Positions 24,678 to 34,523 are shown, numbered from the stretch's first letter. The stretch: DNA of 64,000 nucleotides from Nostoc sp. CHAB 5824 (GCF_020829665.1 NZ_JAIVFT010000024.1:34942-98941); one strand, 5' to 3'. Program-made: numbers and translations. Notes: generated by a model not told the origin, from the letters alone.

Positions 24678-27116
24678 CTACCCCCCACTCCCCATTCCCG
24701 GAGCAGATCGACCCATGTGCTTTTCCAAAATCTTTTCGGCTCTAGGTTTATAAATAAGATGAAATAAGGTTTCCATATAGCGATCTCTAGCTTCGTTATT
24801 TTCTGGAGCAACAAAGTTCCAAAAACTAAATATTTTAGCTAGCTGTAGTAATTGATTACTATGTAAGTGCCAATTGTATCTATTATGAATTCGCTGACTC
24901 ATCCATTCTGAGATTTCGTGCCAATGTTCAGGATGAGTATCGCATTGCTCAACGAAACCTAAAATTTTCTTTGCTGCTCCTTCTAAGTCTGTAGGATTCA
25001 AATTAAATTCATTCTCTTGGTTTTCGATAATTTCTAAAGAGCCGCCAAATTGAGTAGCGAAAGTTGGCAAGCCAGAAATCATCGCTTCTAAAATAGACCG
25101 ACCGAAGGATTCAAAGCGGGCAAAGTGGACATAAATTCCCTGAGAATCTGCAACTACTCGGTAGACTTCGCCGAGGTTACTGCTAGGCATACGCATTCCC
25201 ACCCAGCGAATCTTGCCATTAAGATGATATTGCTCAATAATGTCATGGAGTTTTTGAATTTCTTCTGCTTCTTCTGGGTTTGTAGCTTCATTGGTATGTA
25301 GTTTAGTACTGAAGAGGATCAGGTTACAACGCTCTTGCAACGCCTGACTTTGACCAAAACATTCAACTAACCCAGCGAGATTTTTGATTGAGGTAATGGG
25401 AGCAAGGGCAAAGATTGGTCGCTTATTAGGGTGATCTAAATGACCAAATATTTGGGAGTCTTCGCGGGTAAAGAGTAGGTCATGAATTTGTGTGCGAAGG
25501 TTAGAATCCCGGTCTGCTTTTTGGGTATAGGGAAAGAAAATATTTTCATTTACTCCCGGCGGCACTAAGTTGAATTTAGGACTAAACAAATCAATCCCAT
25601 CAACCACATGATACAGTTGCGGCATCGTAAAGTACTTATACGACTCGTATTGACCGATAGTATCAGGTGTGCCGACAATCTCTTGATAGGACGATGTAAT
25701 AATGAATTCGGCTGCATTCATGCTAATCAAATCAGCAGTAAATTGTACCGAAAAGTGATATTGGTCTTCTAAATCTTGCCAATATAAATTACTAAATAGA
25801 TATTTAGGTTTTTCCAAAGAATGGGCAATGTTGCACTGGGTAACTTTCATCCGGCGAGATAAAAGAAAAGCCACTAAGTTACCGTCGCTGTAGTTGCCAA
25901 CAAGAAGATTAGGTTTACTTTTAAATTGAGCTAGTAATTCTTTTTCTGCATCTAGAGCAAAGTTTTCTAAATAAGGCCAAATCTCAAATTTAGAAATCCA
26001 ATTGTTAGTAATTTCGGGATTGAATTCACCAAAAGGAACGCGCAATATCCAAGCATTTTCAGTATCTTGAACTTTTTCTAAGCGCAGGTTGCAGAATGTC
26101 CCTTCACAGTTAGGGATGAGCCGGGTGAGAATAATCACATGTGGCTTCATACCCAGCACGTCGAGACCCGCGAGTTTGATTTGTTCACGCAGTTCGTTTT
26201 CTAAGCTGCGAGCTTGTTCAAGGACGTAGATAACTTGACTGAGTGTTTCATCTCTTCCTAAGACATCTTCCTGTCCAACCCAGCCGTGGATGGAAATAAG
26301 GACGACGCGAAAGACGGCGGGGACGCGGGCTACAAATGTTTCTAAGATGCCAGGTTCTGGAGAGTAAATGAGTCGATCGAGGAGTTCTAGGGTTTCGGAG
26401 ACTCGCGCCGCAGTGTTACCCCAACCCGGCTCAAAGCCGAGTTCTTGGAGATCAAAGCGGAATTTTTCATAAGGTTCATTAGGCTCAAGCTCATTCAGCA
26501 ATTTAAGCGCTAGCTTAATTTGTTTGGCTAGGTGAATACCTGAAGGAATGCGATCGCTCAATAGCAGACGAATCCCATCGTGTTTTAGCCCTTGTAATGC
26601 TTGAAATAACATTTCTACCCAATATTGGGGGTCAGTCAACAGTTGATTGCACAGGTAACGATTAAGGAAGGCTAAACCTTGACCAATATTTCTGGGGTCG
26701 TCAATTCTTGGGGAACTCTCATAAAAGGGGTGGAGGTCAATTTCGAGGATGTGGGATTGATAGCGGTTGACTAGGCGATCTCTGACATCTAGCAGTACTT
26801 GAGGCGTCATCTGCTCGAACTTACTAAAATCGCCTGTCAGTTGCCAAACTTCCTGGCTAGCAATCCTGGGACGAACCACGAACCAGGTACTGTCCTCTTC
26901 AAGAATTATTTCGTGAGTGTACTGTATCAGTTTGCCAACAGAAGAAGAGTAGTAAAAATAGGCTGGCTTTTGGGATTGATGACAGTAATCGGCAAAAGCT
27001 TGCAATATCTCATTTCTCAGGAAGTAACGCTTACCTGAAGCATTCAACGTATAAATCAACTGATGTAGAGCAGTTTTTTCATCACCGTTGAAGACAGCTT
27101 GAACTAGTTCATACAT
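24678..27116 (-). CDS. susA: sucrose synthase
   Basis: 812 residues, close to the cyanobacterial standard of about 806. GT4-type GT-B fold that reversibly converts sucrose and UDP/ADP to fructose and UDP/ADP-glucose. The SUS N-terminal domain covers about 1-270 (LDLHPFYESSPRIDDPRNIGQG region). The glycosyltransferase part has KPHVIILTRLIPNCEGT, VGNYSDGNLVAFLLS and the E-X7-E motif in FARFESFGRSILEAM with GLPTFATQFGGSLEII. In Anabaena SusA works in sucrose breakdown during diazotrophic growth. The last dozen residues (GRSAPGMGSGG) extend into a low-complexity spacer. ATG 27114-27116 start. Confidence 0.97.
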   Translation of the reverse strand: MYELVQAVFNGDEKTALHQLIYTLNASGKRYFLRNEILQAFADYCHQSQKPAYFYYSSSVGKLIQYTHEIILEEDSTWFVVRPRIASQEVWQLTGDFSKFEQMTPQVLLDVRDRLVNRYQSHILEIDLHPFYESSPRIDDPRNIGQGLAFLNRYLCNQLLTDPQYWVEMLFQALQGLKHDGIRLLLSDRIPSGIHLAKQIKLALKLLNELEPNEPYEKFRFDLQELGFEPGWGNTAARVSETLELLDRLIYSPEPGILETFVARVPAVFRVVLISIHGWVGQEDVLGRDETLSQVIYVLEQARSLENELREQIKLAGLDVLGMKPHVIILTRLIPNCEGTFCNLRLEKVQDTENAWILRVPFGEFNPEITNNWISKFEIWPYLENFALDAEKELLAQFKSKPNLLVGNYSDGNLVAFLLSRRMKVTQCNIAHSLEKPKYLFSNLYWQDLEDQYHFSVQFTADLISMNAAEFIITSSYQEIVGTPDTIGQYESYKYFTMPQLYHVVDGIDLFSPKFNLVPPGVNENIFFPYTQKADRDSNLRTQIHDLLFTREDSQIFGHLDHPNKRPIFALAPITSIKNLAGLVECFGQSQALQERCNLILFSTKLHTNEATNPEEAEEIQKLHDIIEQYHLNGKIRWVGMRMPSSNLGEVYRVVADSQGIYVHFARFESFGRSILEAMISGLPTFATQFGGSLEIIENQENEFNLNPTDLEGAAKKILGFVEQCDTHPEHWHEISEWMSQRIHNRYNWHLHSNQLLQLAKIFSFWNFVAPENNEARDRYMETLFHLIYKPRAEKILEKHMGRSAPGMGSGG

Positions 27117-27200
27117 GATGACGAATCCCAGAACTTTAGCTAGGTCACGACCTCATTTTTATCTCTAGTCTCCGGTTTTATGAGGTACATTTCCCCTTTT

Positions 27201-27215
27201 ATGGTATATAACCAT
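27201..27215. promoter_or_regulatory. possible operator-like palindrome upstream of susA
   Basis: ATGGTATATAACCAT is an imperfect 15-bp palindrome about 85 bases upstream of the sucrose synthase start. It could bind a dimeric regulator; nothing else supports this. Confidence 0.2.
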
Positions 27216-27296
27216 GAAAACCACTTGCGTCTAACTCTGGGATGAAACGCTGCGAGGGTTTCAAATCTATGGGATGAGGGAGTTATGAGTTGATAG

Positions 27297-27698
27297 CTAT
27301 ATCAAGCCTAAGGTAATAACTTTTTGCATCGCTTTTTCAAATGTTATACCCTGCTTGATGGCGATATACAACAATACTATTGTGACTGAACGAATTGAGT
27401 TATCACAATGTATCAGAATCGGTTTGGGTAATTCAGTGATGGTCTGATATATCTGGAGCGTACCTTGATGATTAATGTCTTCAGGTTTAGTTGGTAAGTT
27501 AACGTAGTACAATCCCAAAAGCTCTGTCTTCTCCTGTTCATTAAGTAGCAAGCCTGTTTCGTCGGGCAAACGTAGGTTCAGTACAGACTTATAACCCTCA
27601 TCAGCTATTTGTTGTAGTTGGTCTAGTGTAATTTGTCCTGCGATCGCTAACTCATCATTAATCTTCCTAACAATATTCATCAGCTGGATTAACTCCAT
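27297..27698 (-). CDS. DUF442/beta-lactamase hydrolase-like phosphatase-fold protein
   Basis: 133 residues. IVRKINDELAIAGQITLDQLQQIADEGYKSVLNLR is the usual N-terminus of the DUF442 group (a cysteine-phosphatase-like fold). The P-loop region is ILIHCDNSIRS, C-X4-R as in the family's CRTGTRS, so the catalytic Cys and Arg are both present. Substrate unknown. Minus strand, 180 bases upstream of susA. Confidence 0.8.
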   Translation of the reverse strand: MELIQLMNIVRKINDELAIAGQITLDQLQQIADEGYKSVLNLRLPDETGLLLNEQEKTELLGLYYVNLPTKPEDINHQGTLQIYQTITELPKPILIHCDNSIRSVTIVLLYIAIKQGITFEKAMQKVITLGLI

Positions 27699-28003
27699 TT
27701 TGCCGACGTTCCCCAGACTCTAAATTTAGCAAAGCAATTTGAGGAACTTGTGAGGAAATCATCTAAATATAGCAACCGCCAAGGCGGTTAGTACGTAAAA
27801 TGCAAGACATCTGATTTAGGATTGCTAAAAGATAAATTTTATGATGTTTTTTTCGATGTCTACACACCTTAATTAGCCATTGGCGTTCCCAAAGCATTCT
27901 GTTACGCAGAGCAAGCGATAATGTTATAGTACTATAGGGAATATGATAAAATTTCCCTTAACTTCACGGCATTTGAATACTCAAATGTGTGAATGATATA
28001 GCT
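27699..28003. other. intergenic region upstream of tRNA-Ser
   Basis: AT-rich. Includes a small perfect hairpin AACCGCC/GGCGGTT at 27774-27789. No gene seen. Confidence 0.5.
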
Positions 28004-28088
28004 GGAGAGGTGTCCGAGCGGTTCATGGTGACGCACTCGAAATGCGTTTTGGGGAAACCCAACGGGGGTTCGAATCCCCCCCTCTCCG
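28004..28088 (+). tRNA. tRNA-Ser (anticodon CGA)
   Basis: 85 nt without encoded CCA. Acceptor stem GGAGAGG/CCTCTCC with G discriminator; anticodon arm ACGCA-CTCGAAA-TGCGT gives anticodon CGA for UCG codons. The long variable arm (TTTTGGGGAAACCCAAC) and T arm GGGGGTTCGAATCCCCC are class II Ser type. Confidence 0.96.
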
Positions 28089-28335
28089 TTTAAAATGATT
28101 GCCAAAGAACTAGACAAGCCGATGGTGTTAGGCTTTATAGATTTTATGTATGATTTTTGCAAGTAAGGGTACACAGATGTGCGCCCCAACTATTATATAT
28201 ATGTAACGGATGTTGTGTGAAACGGTATTATATTTCCGTATTTACTTAGTAAAATATTTTCCAAACTACACTAAAATATACACCGTCAGCACAGATTTTT
28301 GGGATAAACTAATGCCATCGTGTGAGGAGTGAACG

Positions 28336-29508
28336 ATGGCAAATCGCAGCATGGGGAGAGTGCTCTCATTTAGTTTTATCAGCGTCTGTTTATATCTGGG
28401 TATTAGTATAGGAGTCGTTATCCGGCTTGGGCAATCACAGCAATTAAACGCTGCTACTACACCTAGCGAGCCTATGCAATTTCCATTAGCTATCCCTGAA
28501 CTTACGCCATCAACAACAGAAAAACAAACCTTTCCAGATACTATTACTATCAAAGCCGTTGGAGATATTATTCCCGGTACTAATTTCCCTAACTATAGAT
28601 TACCCCGGTTTCGAGATCAATTATTACCAAAATCAGTGAGAACTCACTTACAAGGATCTGATATCTTGTTTGGTAACTTTGAAAGTAGCTTAACTAATTA
28701 CCCCTACACTGCCAAAGATATTAGTCGAGGACAAGTCTTTGCCTTTCGCTCCCCACCTGGATATGCTCGGCTATTTGCTGAAGCTGGTTTTAATGTATTT
28801 AATATGGCGAATAACCATGCAATGGACTTCGGCCCAGTAGGGTTCAAAGATACAAAGAAAAATCTTGAGGCTGTAGGCATTGCAACACTAGGTCATAAAA
28901 ATCAAATTCTTTATCTGGAAGCTAACAATATCCCTGTGGCAATGATCGGGTTTTCTCCTTATGAAATGTATAATTCCATCCATAATTTAGGAGTAGCACA
29001 AGCACTTGTAGCAGAAGCTAAAAATAAAGCCAACATTGTAGTAGTATCGATGCACGCTGGAGCTGAAGGAACGGGGGCACTACATGTTCAGAATCAAACA
29101 GAGTTTTTTTATGGAGAAAATCGAGGTAATTCGATCAAGTTTGCTCGAAATATGATTGATGCGGGAGCAGATTTAGTACTAGGACATGGCCCTCATGTTC
29201 CGAGAGCGATGGAAATTTATAAGGGAAAAATTATCGCTTATTCTTTAGGAAACTTTCTGGGATATCGAACTTTATCTACAAATGCCCAGACGGGTGACTC
29301 AATGATTTTAGAAGTTAAACTTAACTCCGTGGGAGATTTGGTATCGAGTAAAATTATCCCTGTTAGGATGGATCGCCAGGGAATCCCTCATATTGATCAG
29401 CGTTTTCGGACTGTGAAACTTATACGTTATTTGAACAATCAAGCTTTTCCCAAAAATCCGGTGAAGATTAATAAGAAGGGAGAAGTTGTTGTACAGAAGA
29501 TTAAATAA
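28336..29508 (+). CDS. CapA family protein (poly-gamma-glutamate synthesis type)
   Basis: 390 residues. An N-terminal membrane anchor (about 8-32) is followed by a calcineurin-like fold of the CapA/PgsA kind: KAVGDIIPG, SDILFGNFESSL, NVFNMANNHAMDFG, VVVSMHAGAEG, ADLVLGHGPHVPRAME, and IIAYSLGNFLGY. CapA acts in export or anchoring of poly-gamma-glutamate in Bacillus, but in cyanobacteria the family is of unknown role. The start ATG 28336 has AGGAG 6 bases upstream. No CapBC genes nearby. Confidence 0.92.
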   Translation: MANRSMGRVLSFSFISVCLYLGISIGVVIRLGQSQQLNAATTPSEPMQFPLAIPELTPSTTEKQTFPDTITIKAVGDIIPGTNFPNYRLPRFRDQLLPKSVRTHLQGSDILFGNFESSLTNYPYTAKDISRGQVFAFRSPPGYARLFAEAGFNVFNMANNHAMDFGPVGFKDTKKNLEAVGIATLGHKNQILYLEANNIPVAMIGFSPYEMYNSIHNLGVAQALVAEAKNKANIVVVSMHAGAEGTGALHVQNQTEFFYGENRGNSIKFARNMIDAGADLVLGHGPHVPRAMEIYKGKIIAYSLGNFLGYRTLSTNAQTGDSMILEVKLNSVGDLVSSKIIPVRMDRQGIPHIDQRFRTVKLIRYLNNQAFPKNPVKINKKGEVVVQKIK

Positions 29509-29602
29509 GGAATTTAGCTAAAAATGAAATAAGAAAGAAAAAGTTGCTCTTATATTGGCAAGAGTCCTTCAAATTTAGATTCAAGAAAAAATCTAAAATT
29601 GA

Positions 29603-31207
29603 CTAATTATTGTCATCTTGTAGCTTTTCCTGAAATTTCTGATCGTTCTGGGGTTGACTCTCAGTCGGTGAATTTTGTTTTTCCAGTGTTGGTACTATTA
29701 CAGCAGAAGGATCTGACTGTTTAGATTCTGTTGGTGGCGCTGCTGGTATAACCACAGAATTTGACGGAATCATCGGTTGAGGAGAAGCAGAATTCTGATT
29801 AGAAGCGGGTAAGTTATTTTTTGGTAATGGTGTGGGGGAAGCATTACGAGATGACCGGATCGCCCGTAGTTTTTCCACTAGCGAGGGTGTGGGGGAAACT
29901 TTAGGTGAAGGTGCAGATTGCTCCAAATCGCCGCGTTGTGATTCTTGTGTAGGGCTGCTGGGAGTTTCTTGTGGGGAAGAACGACGATTACGCCGACGCT
30001 GCTTGGAATTAGAAACAGGTGCTGATTCGGTTCTTGAGGTAGTGTTAGTCTTTTCACCATTCTCGAAGCTAGGAACTTTCGCAGCTGGTTCTTGAGTTGG
30101 CTGTTCAAAAAGTGGCTTTGCGGTTGGCTGTGGCTGAGATTTGGGTAAGAGGCTAGTGATGCCAAAGCCTGCTGTAGCAGCAACTAGGGCTACACCTATA
30201 CCAATGAATATTTTAGATGACCCCTGTTTTTTAGCCAGTATATTTTTCTTAGTGATGCCTGGGTTGGGCTGCACCAAGGCAGATGGTTTATGAAGCCGAT
30301 TTTGGGCAGTTTTCCCAATTAAAGTTGCTGCCTGTTGTGCAGATAAATTGACAGTTGGCACTGCATAAGTGGGTAAGGCTTGCGGTGTCATATTCATCCC
30401 ATTTCCAGGTAGCAGTTGTAACCATTCAGCAACTGTCGCTGGCCGAAAACGAGACTCCACCGCCATACCGCGCATTACGGCCTGGTTGACAGAAGCACTC
30501 AAGTGTGGTTGAAGTTCGCGGGGGGAAGGCATTTGCTCGCGATCGCGCAATAATGCTGGCATAGGAACTTGGGCTGTCAACAGTGCATATAAGGTTGCGG
30601 CTAAACCATAAACATCCGTGGCGGGCGTGCGCGGCGCTTGCGTTAAGTACTGCTCAATTGGAGAATAGCCTTCAGAAACCATACCCGTGTGAGTCTGCCT
30701 GACACCGCCATTAAATTCTCTGGCAATGCCAAAATCAATTAATACTACTTCCTGGGTTCCAAGGCGTTGGATAATATTATCTGGTTTGACATCTCGATGT
30801 AACAAACCGTTGTTATGCACTACCTGCAAAGCTGCCCCAATTTGCCGGATGTAATGAATTGCTGTGGCTTCAGCTAAAGGTATCCCTGGTAATACAAATG
30901 CGTCTCCCAAAGTTTCACCAGGAATGTATTCCATCACCATGTAAGGCAGTCCAGCTTCAACAAAAAAGTCACTAACTCGAACTATATTTGGGTGGATACA
31001 CGTAGCTAATCGTCTAGCTTCATCTTGGAATTGGCGCTCAAATTTGGCAAAATCAGGATGTTGTCGCAGCCGTTCATTGATGGTTTTCATCACCACCTCC
31101 TGACCCAAGTAGTGATGCGTAGCTTTAAACGTAATGCCAAAGCCACCCCGCCCTATTTCTTGAATTAGGGTATATTTTCCATCCTGCAAAATTGTGCCTG
31201 CTAACAT
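29603..31207 (-). CDS. serine/threonine protein kinase (Hanks type), membrane-anchored
   Basis: 534 residues. Kinase domain about 12-270: glycine loop GRGGFGITF, VMKTI with the ATP Lys, catalytic HRDVKPDN, DFGIAREF, and SEGYSPIEQY, a typical cyanobacterial activation segment. One membrane segment at about 330-352 (KIFIGIGVALVAATAGFGITSLL) is followed by a 180-residue low-complexity Pro/Ser/Thr/Gln tail, probably outside the cytosol. There is no PASTA or WD domain. Targets unknown. Confidence 0.95.
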   Translation of the reverse strand: MLAGTILQDGKYTLIQEIGRGGFGITFKATHHYLGQEVVMKTINERLRQHPDFAKFERQFQDEARRLATCIHPNIVRVSDFFVEAGLPYMVMEYIPGETLGDAFVLPGIPLAEATAIHYIRQIGAALQVVHNNGLLHRDVKPDNIIQRLGTQEVVLIDFGIAREFNGGVRQTHTGMVSEGYSPIEQYLTQAPRTPATDVYGLAATLYALLTAQVPMPALLRDREQMPSPRELQPHLSASVNQAVMRGMAVESRFRPATVAEWLQLLPGNGMNMTPQALPTYAVPTVNLSAQQAATLIGKTAQNRLHKPSALVQPNPGITKKNILAKKQGSSKIFIGIGVALVAATAGFGITSLLPKSQPQPTAKPLFEQPTQEPAAKVPSFENGEKTNTTSRTESAPVSNSKQRRRNRRSSPQETPSSPTQESQRGDLEQSAPSPKVSPTPSLVEKLRAIRSSRNASPTPLPKNNLPASNQNSASPQPMIPSNSVVIPAAPPTESKQSDPSAVIVPTLEKQNSPTESQPQNDQKFQEKLQDDNN

Positions 31208-31549
31208 AAAGAGTCCTGATTCCTGAGTGAGCAGATAAATAAGTAGCGAGTTTTGAGCCTTGGGGGATTTCTGAAAAATTTTCCCATATTTTTGGGCAGG
31301 GTTTTCGCTTGTCTATCTTACGGGATGATTTAGTTGTTGGAATTCTCTAAGCACGAAAAACCTCCCCATGAGTACAACAGTTTTATCTTTATAGGATAAC
31401 GCGAGAGTCAAGAAATCCTGAAGTAGGAAATAGGTGCAATTTGTCTTCCACACCTGTGATGTGATAAATAACACGCTATTTGCTACAATGCCAAAGAGTA
31501 ATTCTGTAATTTTTAATAAGTTAATAATCAATATATTTCGGATATTTTA
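31208..31549. other. intergenic region
   Basis: Between the kinase and the Rpn-type pseudogene. The minus-strand open stretch at 31313-31531 has no ribosome site or family likeness. I see no other feature. Confidence 0.5.
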
Positions 31550-32155
31550 GTGAAACGCGACACCATTTATTACCAAATCTTTAAGCGATTTCCGTGGTTT
31601 ATTTTTGAACTCGTTGATTACCGCACTGAATAGGCGCAGAACTATCAATTTGAGTCCGTTGAAGTGAAAGAAACCGCCTTTCGTATTGATGGGGTCTTTT
31701 TACCTCCCGAGGGTTCAACACCCAGAATTATCTTTTTTGCAGAAGTTCAATTCCAAAAAGCGGAAAGTGCGGTCTTCTCCCAAAGGGAGACGCCCGCCGT
31801 AGGATGCCCGAAGGGCTGTAGGGCGATGGGGTCTCCCCAAGTAGAGCAACTTTTCAAGCCAGATGAAGCTCTTTATCATCCCTTCTTTACTAAGTCGATG
31901 ATGTATTTGAACCGGAATCAGTCTCAATACGATGACTGGTATTGTGTGGTAATTTTTCCATCACGCAGTTTGGAACCTAGCGATACAAGAACTCATCGCT
32001 TATTTTTAAACAGCGATCAAGTGCAACGAATTTATTTAGATGAGTTAGGCACTTCCAATCAGCAATCAATAGGCATCAATTTAATGCAATTGACAATCGC
32101 CTCAGAGAAGGCGATCGCACAGCAGGGCGCGTATTCTTATACCATTTCACTTTAA
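31550..32155 (+). pseudogene. Rpn-type nuclease/putative transposase (PD-(D/E)XK, DUF2887-like), three lesions
   Basis: GTG 31550 opens KRDTIFYQIFKRFPWFIFEL, then an in-frame TAG at 31631-31633 interrupts YRTE-stop-AQNYQF (a Gln codon expected). The frame continues KETAFRIDGVFLPP and FFAEVQFQK, the conserved nuclease core. At about 31763-31858 a GC-rich repeat is inserted in frame, after which PDEALYHPFFTKSMMYLNRN resumes. The C-terminus is cut off by MITE copy B (from 32140), whose bases supply the last codons YTISL and the stop. A downstream GTG (31664) could still be used, but without the first strands. Confidence 0.85.
31763..31858. repeat. GC-rich dispersed repeat inside the Rpn pseudogene
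   Basis: Words CAAAGGGAGACGCCCGCCG and CCGAAGGGCTGTAGGGCGATG mark a repeat cluster of the same broad family as those at 11148 and 42158. It adds about 30 codons without a frame change. Confidence 0.7.
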
Positions 32156-32241
32156 TAATGATACAAATACGCTAGTTGGGGCTTGTCTTTGCCATGCCCC
32201 TACGAGAAATCGATATGTATCAGGATTTCCGTGAATTGGTA
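32140..32241. repeat. MITE-like element, copy B
   Basis: TACCATTTCAC to GTGAATTGGTA, like copies A and C, but the central palindrome is degraded (GTTGGGGCTTGTCTTTGCC). It lies across the 3' end of the Rpn-type pseudogene. Confidence 0.9.
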
Positions 32242-32273
32242 TTAGTTTACGCAATGTAAAATTAATCAAATTA

Positions 32274-32309
32274 GCTTGTAGTAAGCGGTTGAAACCGCTT
32301 ACTACAAGC
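32274..32309. repeat. near-perfect 17-bp hairpin, possible bidirectional terminator
   Basis: GCTTGTAGTAAGCGGTT and its exact complement are separated by 2 bases, followed on the plus strand by TTTTAATT. It lies between convergent genes. The repeat word is common in Nostocales. Confidence 0.75.
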
Positions 32310-32423
32310 TTTTAATTATTCACGCCCACTTACTTAGACATAGTTTAGACGTTGGTGTAGAAAATGGGCCAACGGACAGTTTTGACTCCTCTTTTTTCGG
32401 TTTTTGTCTGAATTTTCATTTTC

Positions 32424-34523
32424 TTAAAACCGTTGACCGATGCCTAGATGCACCTTGCTTTCTCCCTGATCATTAATGCCATAGTCAGCCCGAATCAAGC
32501 CTAGTGGGGAATTTAAGCGCACTCCAGCCCCATAACCAAAACCATAACCTTGTTTGCCACGCACACCTGCTGGATCTCCCAATACAGTATCACCAGAACC
32601 TAAGTCTGAGGCAAAGTCGGCAAATAATACACCCCCTACTATTGGTAAGACGGGAAAACGATATTCCGCGGAAGCTAACACATAACTGCGACCACTCCCC
32701 ACATTTCCAGAATCGTAACCGCGTACTGAGTTGGTACCACCCAAGTTAAAGCTTTCGTAGGGCGGTAAATTACCAATCACGGTACCAGCTTGCAGATTCA
32801 CCGCAAATACTTGCGGTTGTTTAGTGTTAAATAACTGCACTGGCAAATATTGGCTGTAATTGGCTTTCAGGCGATTTAGGGAAATATTACCTTGACCGAT
32901 GGGTACAGATTGTTCTGTACTCAGACTCAGAACGGAACCTTGAGTTGGATTGAGGGGATTATCCCGTTGGTCTTTGGTGGCGGTGAAGGATACGGTAGTT
33001 AGGTCATCAACGCCAGTTCCACTCGCAGATAGGGGATTGCCTTGAGCGTCAGTTGGAGTAATATTACCTTGGCGATCGCGAATACTAGTTTGGGTATAGT
33101 TTAATCCTAAGGAGGTATTCCAGTTATCAATTGGTCGCTGTAAGCTGATACCCCCGCCAATTTGACCTTCCCGCACTTTGTCGCCGTTAGCTAGCTTAAT
33201 CTTGTCGTCAAAAGTTTCCGAAAGTTCCCGATTACGAAAACCATTTACAGTGTACCCCAAGCGATCGGGGTTAGTTGCCCGATAAGGACTGATAAATTTG
33301 CTATTAAACTGCAAGTCCCGGCTACTTACACCAACATTTAAAGCTAAAGTATCATTAATACCGCCGACATTCTGATCTTGATAGCTGATTGTGCCTGTTA
33401 ATCCCTGATCGGCATTGTAACTACCACCCAAGTTAACACCACGCGCTCCAGTTTCTTTGAGTTGATAGACTAAATCTAGTTTTGTCGCATCCCCTTCTAA
33501 GGCAACATTCACACTCTCAAACAAACCAGTACGATATAGCTGTTGTATGTCTTGTTTGACGACATTTTCTTGGAATATTTGACCAGATTTTAGCTTGAGT
33601 TGCTGTTGCAGGAAATCTGGTTTGGTGCGTCCTCCCACGAGATTACCCTTGCTATCAACGGTTTTTCCCTCATCGTTGAGAAAGCGGAACTTGATATCAC
33701 CCACTAAGCCTTCAGCGACATTCACAGTGAGAATGCCTTGAGAACTGGGTTTAATTGATAACACCCGTGCCAAATTATAACCATTGTCGGCATACCATTT
33801 ATTAATTTGTGCTACTGCTTGCTGGAGTCCAGCAGGACTGATGGTGGTTCCAATCTGAGATTGCAAACGTTGTTGAGCTACTTGGTAAGTGAGTACTTTC
33901 GCGCCAGATAGTTGCAGCGATGCCTGCGGCGGGCTGCGCCTACGCACAATCACCGGTTGCACTTGATAAACTACATTCAATCCAGCCTTTGTGCTAAAGC
34001 TATTCACACTGACATTGCTAAATAAACCTGTATCTAAAATTGCAGCTACATCTTTTTGTAGCTGGCTTTGACTGGTTTCTCCACCCGCCTGAGTTTTAAT
34101 TACCTGGCGAATGATATTCTGCAATTCTTGATTGGCTCCCACTACCTGTACATCTGTAGCTGTGACTACTAAATCACTTTCAGTAGTAGGGGTTTTAGGA
34201 GATAAGGGAGCAGGGGAGGTAGGGGAAACAGGGAGAATTACTTTGGAATTTAACTCTTGTGCTGACTTTAAGACTACTGTGGAATTTTTGTTTGCACCTG
34301 TTTGCACGGCGACAGGATTTTGGGAAAATTGTTGTGCAACTATAGTTTCTGGAGAAGCAATTGTCTCCATCCGTGTGGGAGTGTCTTCAATTATCGGCAC
34401 CACCAAGTTACCAGCTTTTGCAGTTGGAGTAACGGTTTTAGCAGGTGTAGCCGTTGCTTGCTCAGTGACATTGGCAGCAGTTAAAGTAGCTAAAGTAAAA
34501 ATTGCAGTAGCAGAAACTCGCAT
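32424..34523 (-). CDS. BamA/Omp85 family outer membrane protein
   Basis: 699 residues. Signal peptide (about 1-25), a Pro/Thr-rich linker to about 115, three POTRA domains (about 120-360), and a C-terminal 16-strand barrel (about 360-699) ending GLIRADYGINDQGESKVHLGIGQRF with terminal Phe. It inserts beta-barrel proteins into the outer membrane. The SLGLIRADYG and RGYDSGNVGSGRS (VRGY/F) motifs fit Omp85. In POTRA 1-2 the residues RRRSPPQASL are encoded by a dispersed repeat (33917-33946), in frame. Divergent from the LpxB-like gene. Confidence 0.95.
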   Translation of the reverse strand: MRVSATAIFTLATLTAANVTEQATATPAKTVTPTAKAGNLVVPIIEDTPTRMETIASPETIVAQQFSQNPVAVQTGANKNSTVVLKSAQELNSKVILPVSPTSPAPLSPKTPTTESDLVVTATDVQVVGANQELQNIIRQVIKTQAGGETSQSQLQKDVAAILDTGLFSNVSVNSFSTKAGLNVVYQVQPVIVRRRSPPQASLQLSGAKVLTYQVAQQRLQSQIGTTISPAGLQQAVAQINKWYADNGYNLARVLSIKPSSQGILTVNVAEGLVGDIKFRFLNDEGKTVDSKGNLVGGRTKPDFLQQQLKLKSGQIFQENVVKQDIQQLYRTGLFESVNVALEGDATKLDLVYQLKETGARGVNLGGSYNADQGLTGTISYQDQNVGGINDTLALNVGVSSRDLQFNSKFISPYRATNPDRLGYTVNGFRNRELSETFDDKIKLANGDKVREGQIGGGISLQRPIDNWNTSLGLNYTQTSIRDRQGNITPTDAQGNPLSASGTGVDDLTTVSFTATKDQRDNPLNPTQGSVLSLSTEQSVPIGQGNISLNRLKANYSQYLPVQLFNTKQPQVFAVNLQAGTVIGNLPPYESFNLGGTNSVRGYDSGNVGSGRSYVLASAEYRFPVLPIVGGVLFADFASDLGSGDTVLGDPAGVRGKQGYGFGYGAGVRLNSPLGLIRADYGINDQGESKVHLGIGQRF
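33917..33946. repeat. dispersed repeat inside the Omp85 gene
   Basis: GCGATGCCTGCGGCGGGCTG followed by CGCCTACGCAC, the counterpart of 62791-62820. It keeps the frame. Confidence 0.75.

Noticed and set aside
27932..28189. Minus-strand open frame of 85 codons
   Set aside because: It is antisense to tRNA-Ser; the GGIRTPVGF-type peptide is a familiar artefact of this tRNA.
31313..31531. 72-codon minus frame upstream of the kinase
   Set aside because: No ribosome site and no family match; composition is that of AT-rich spacer.
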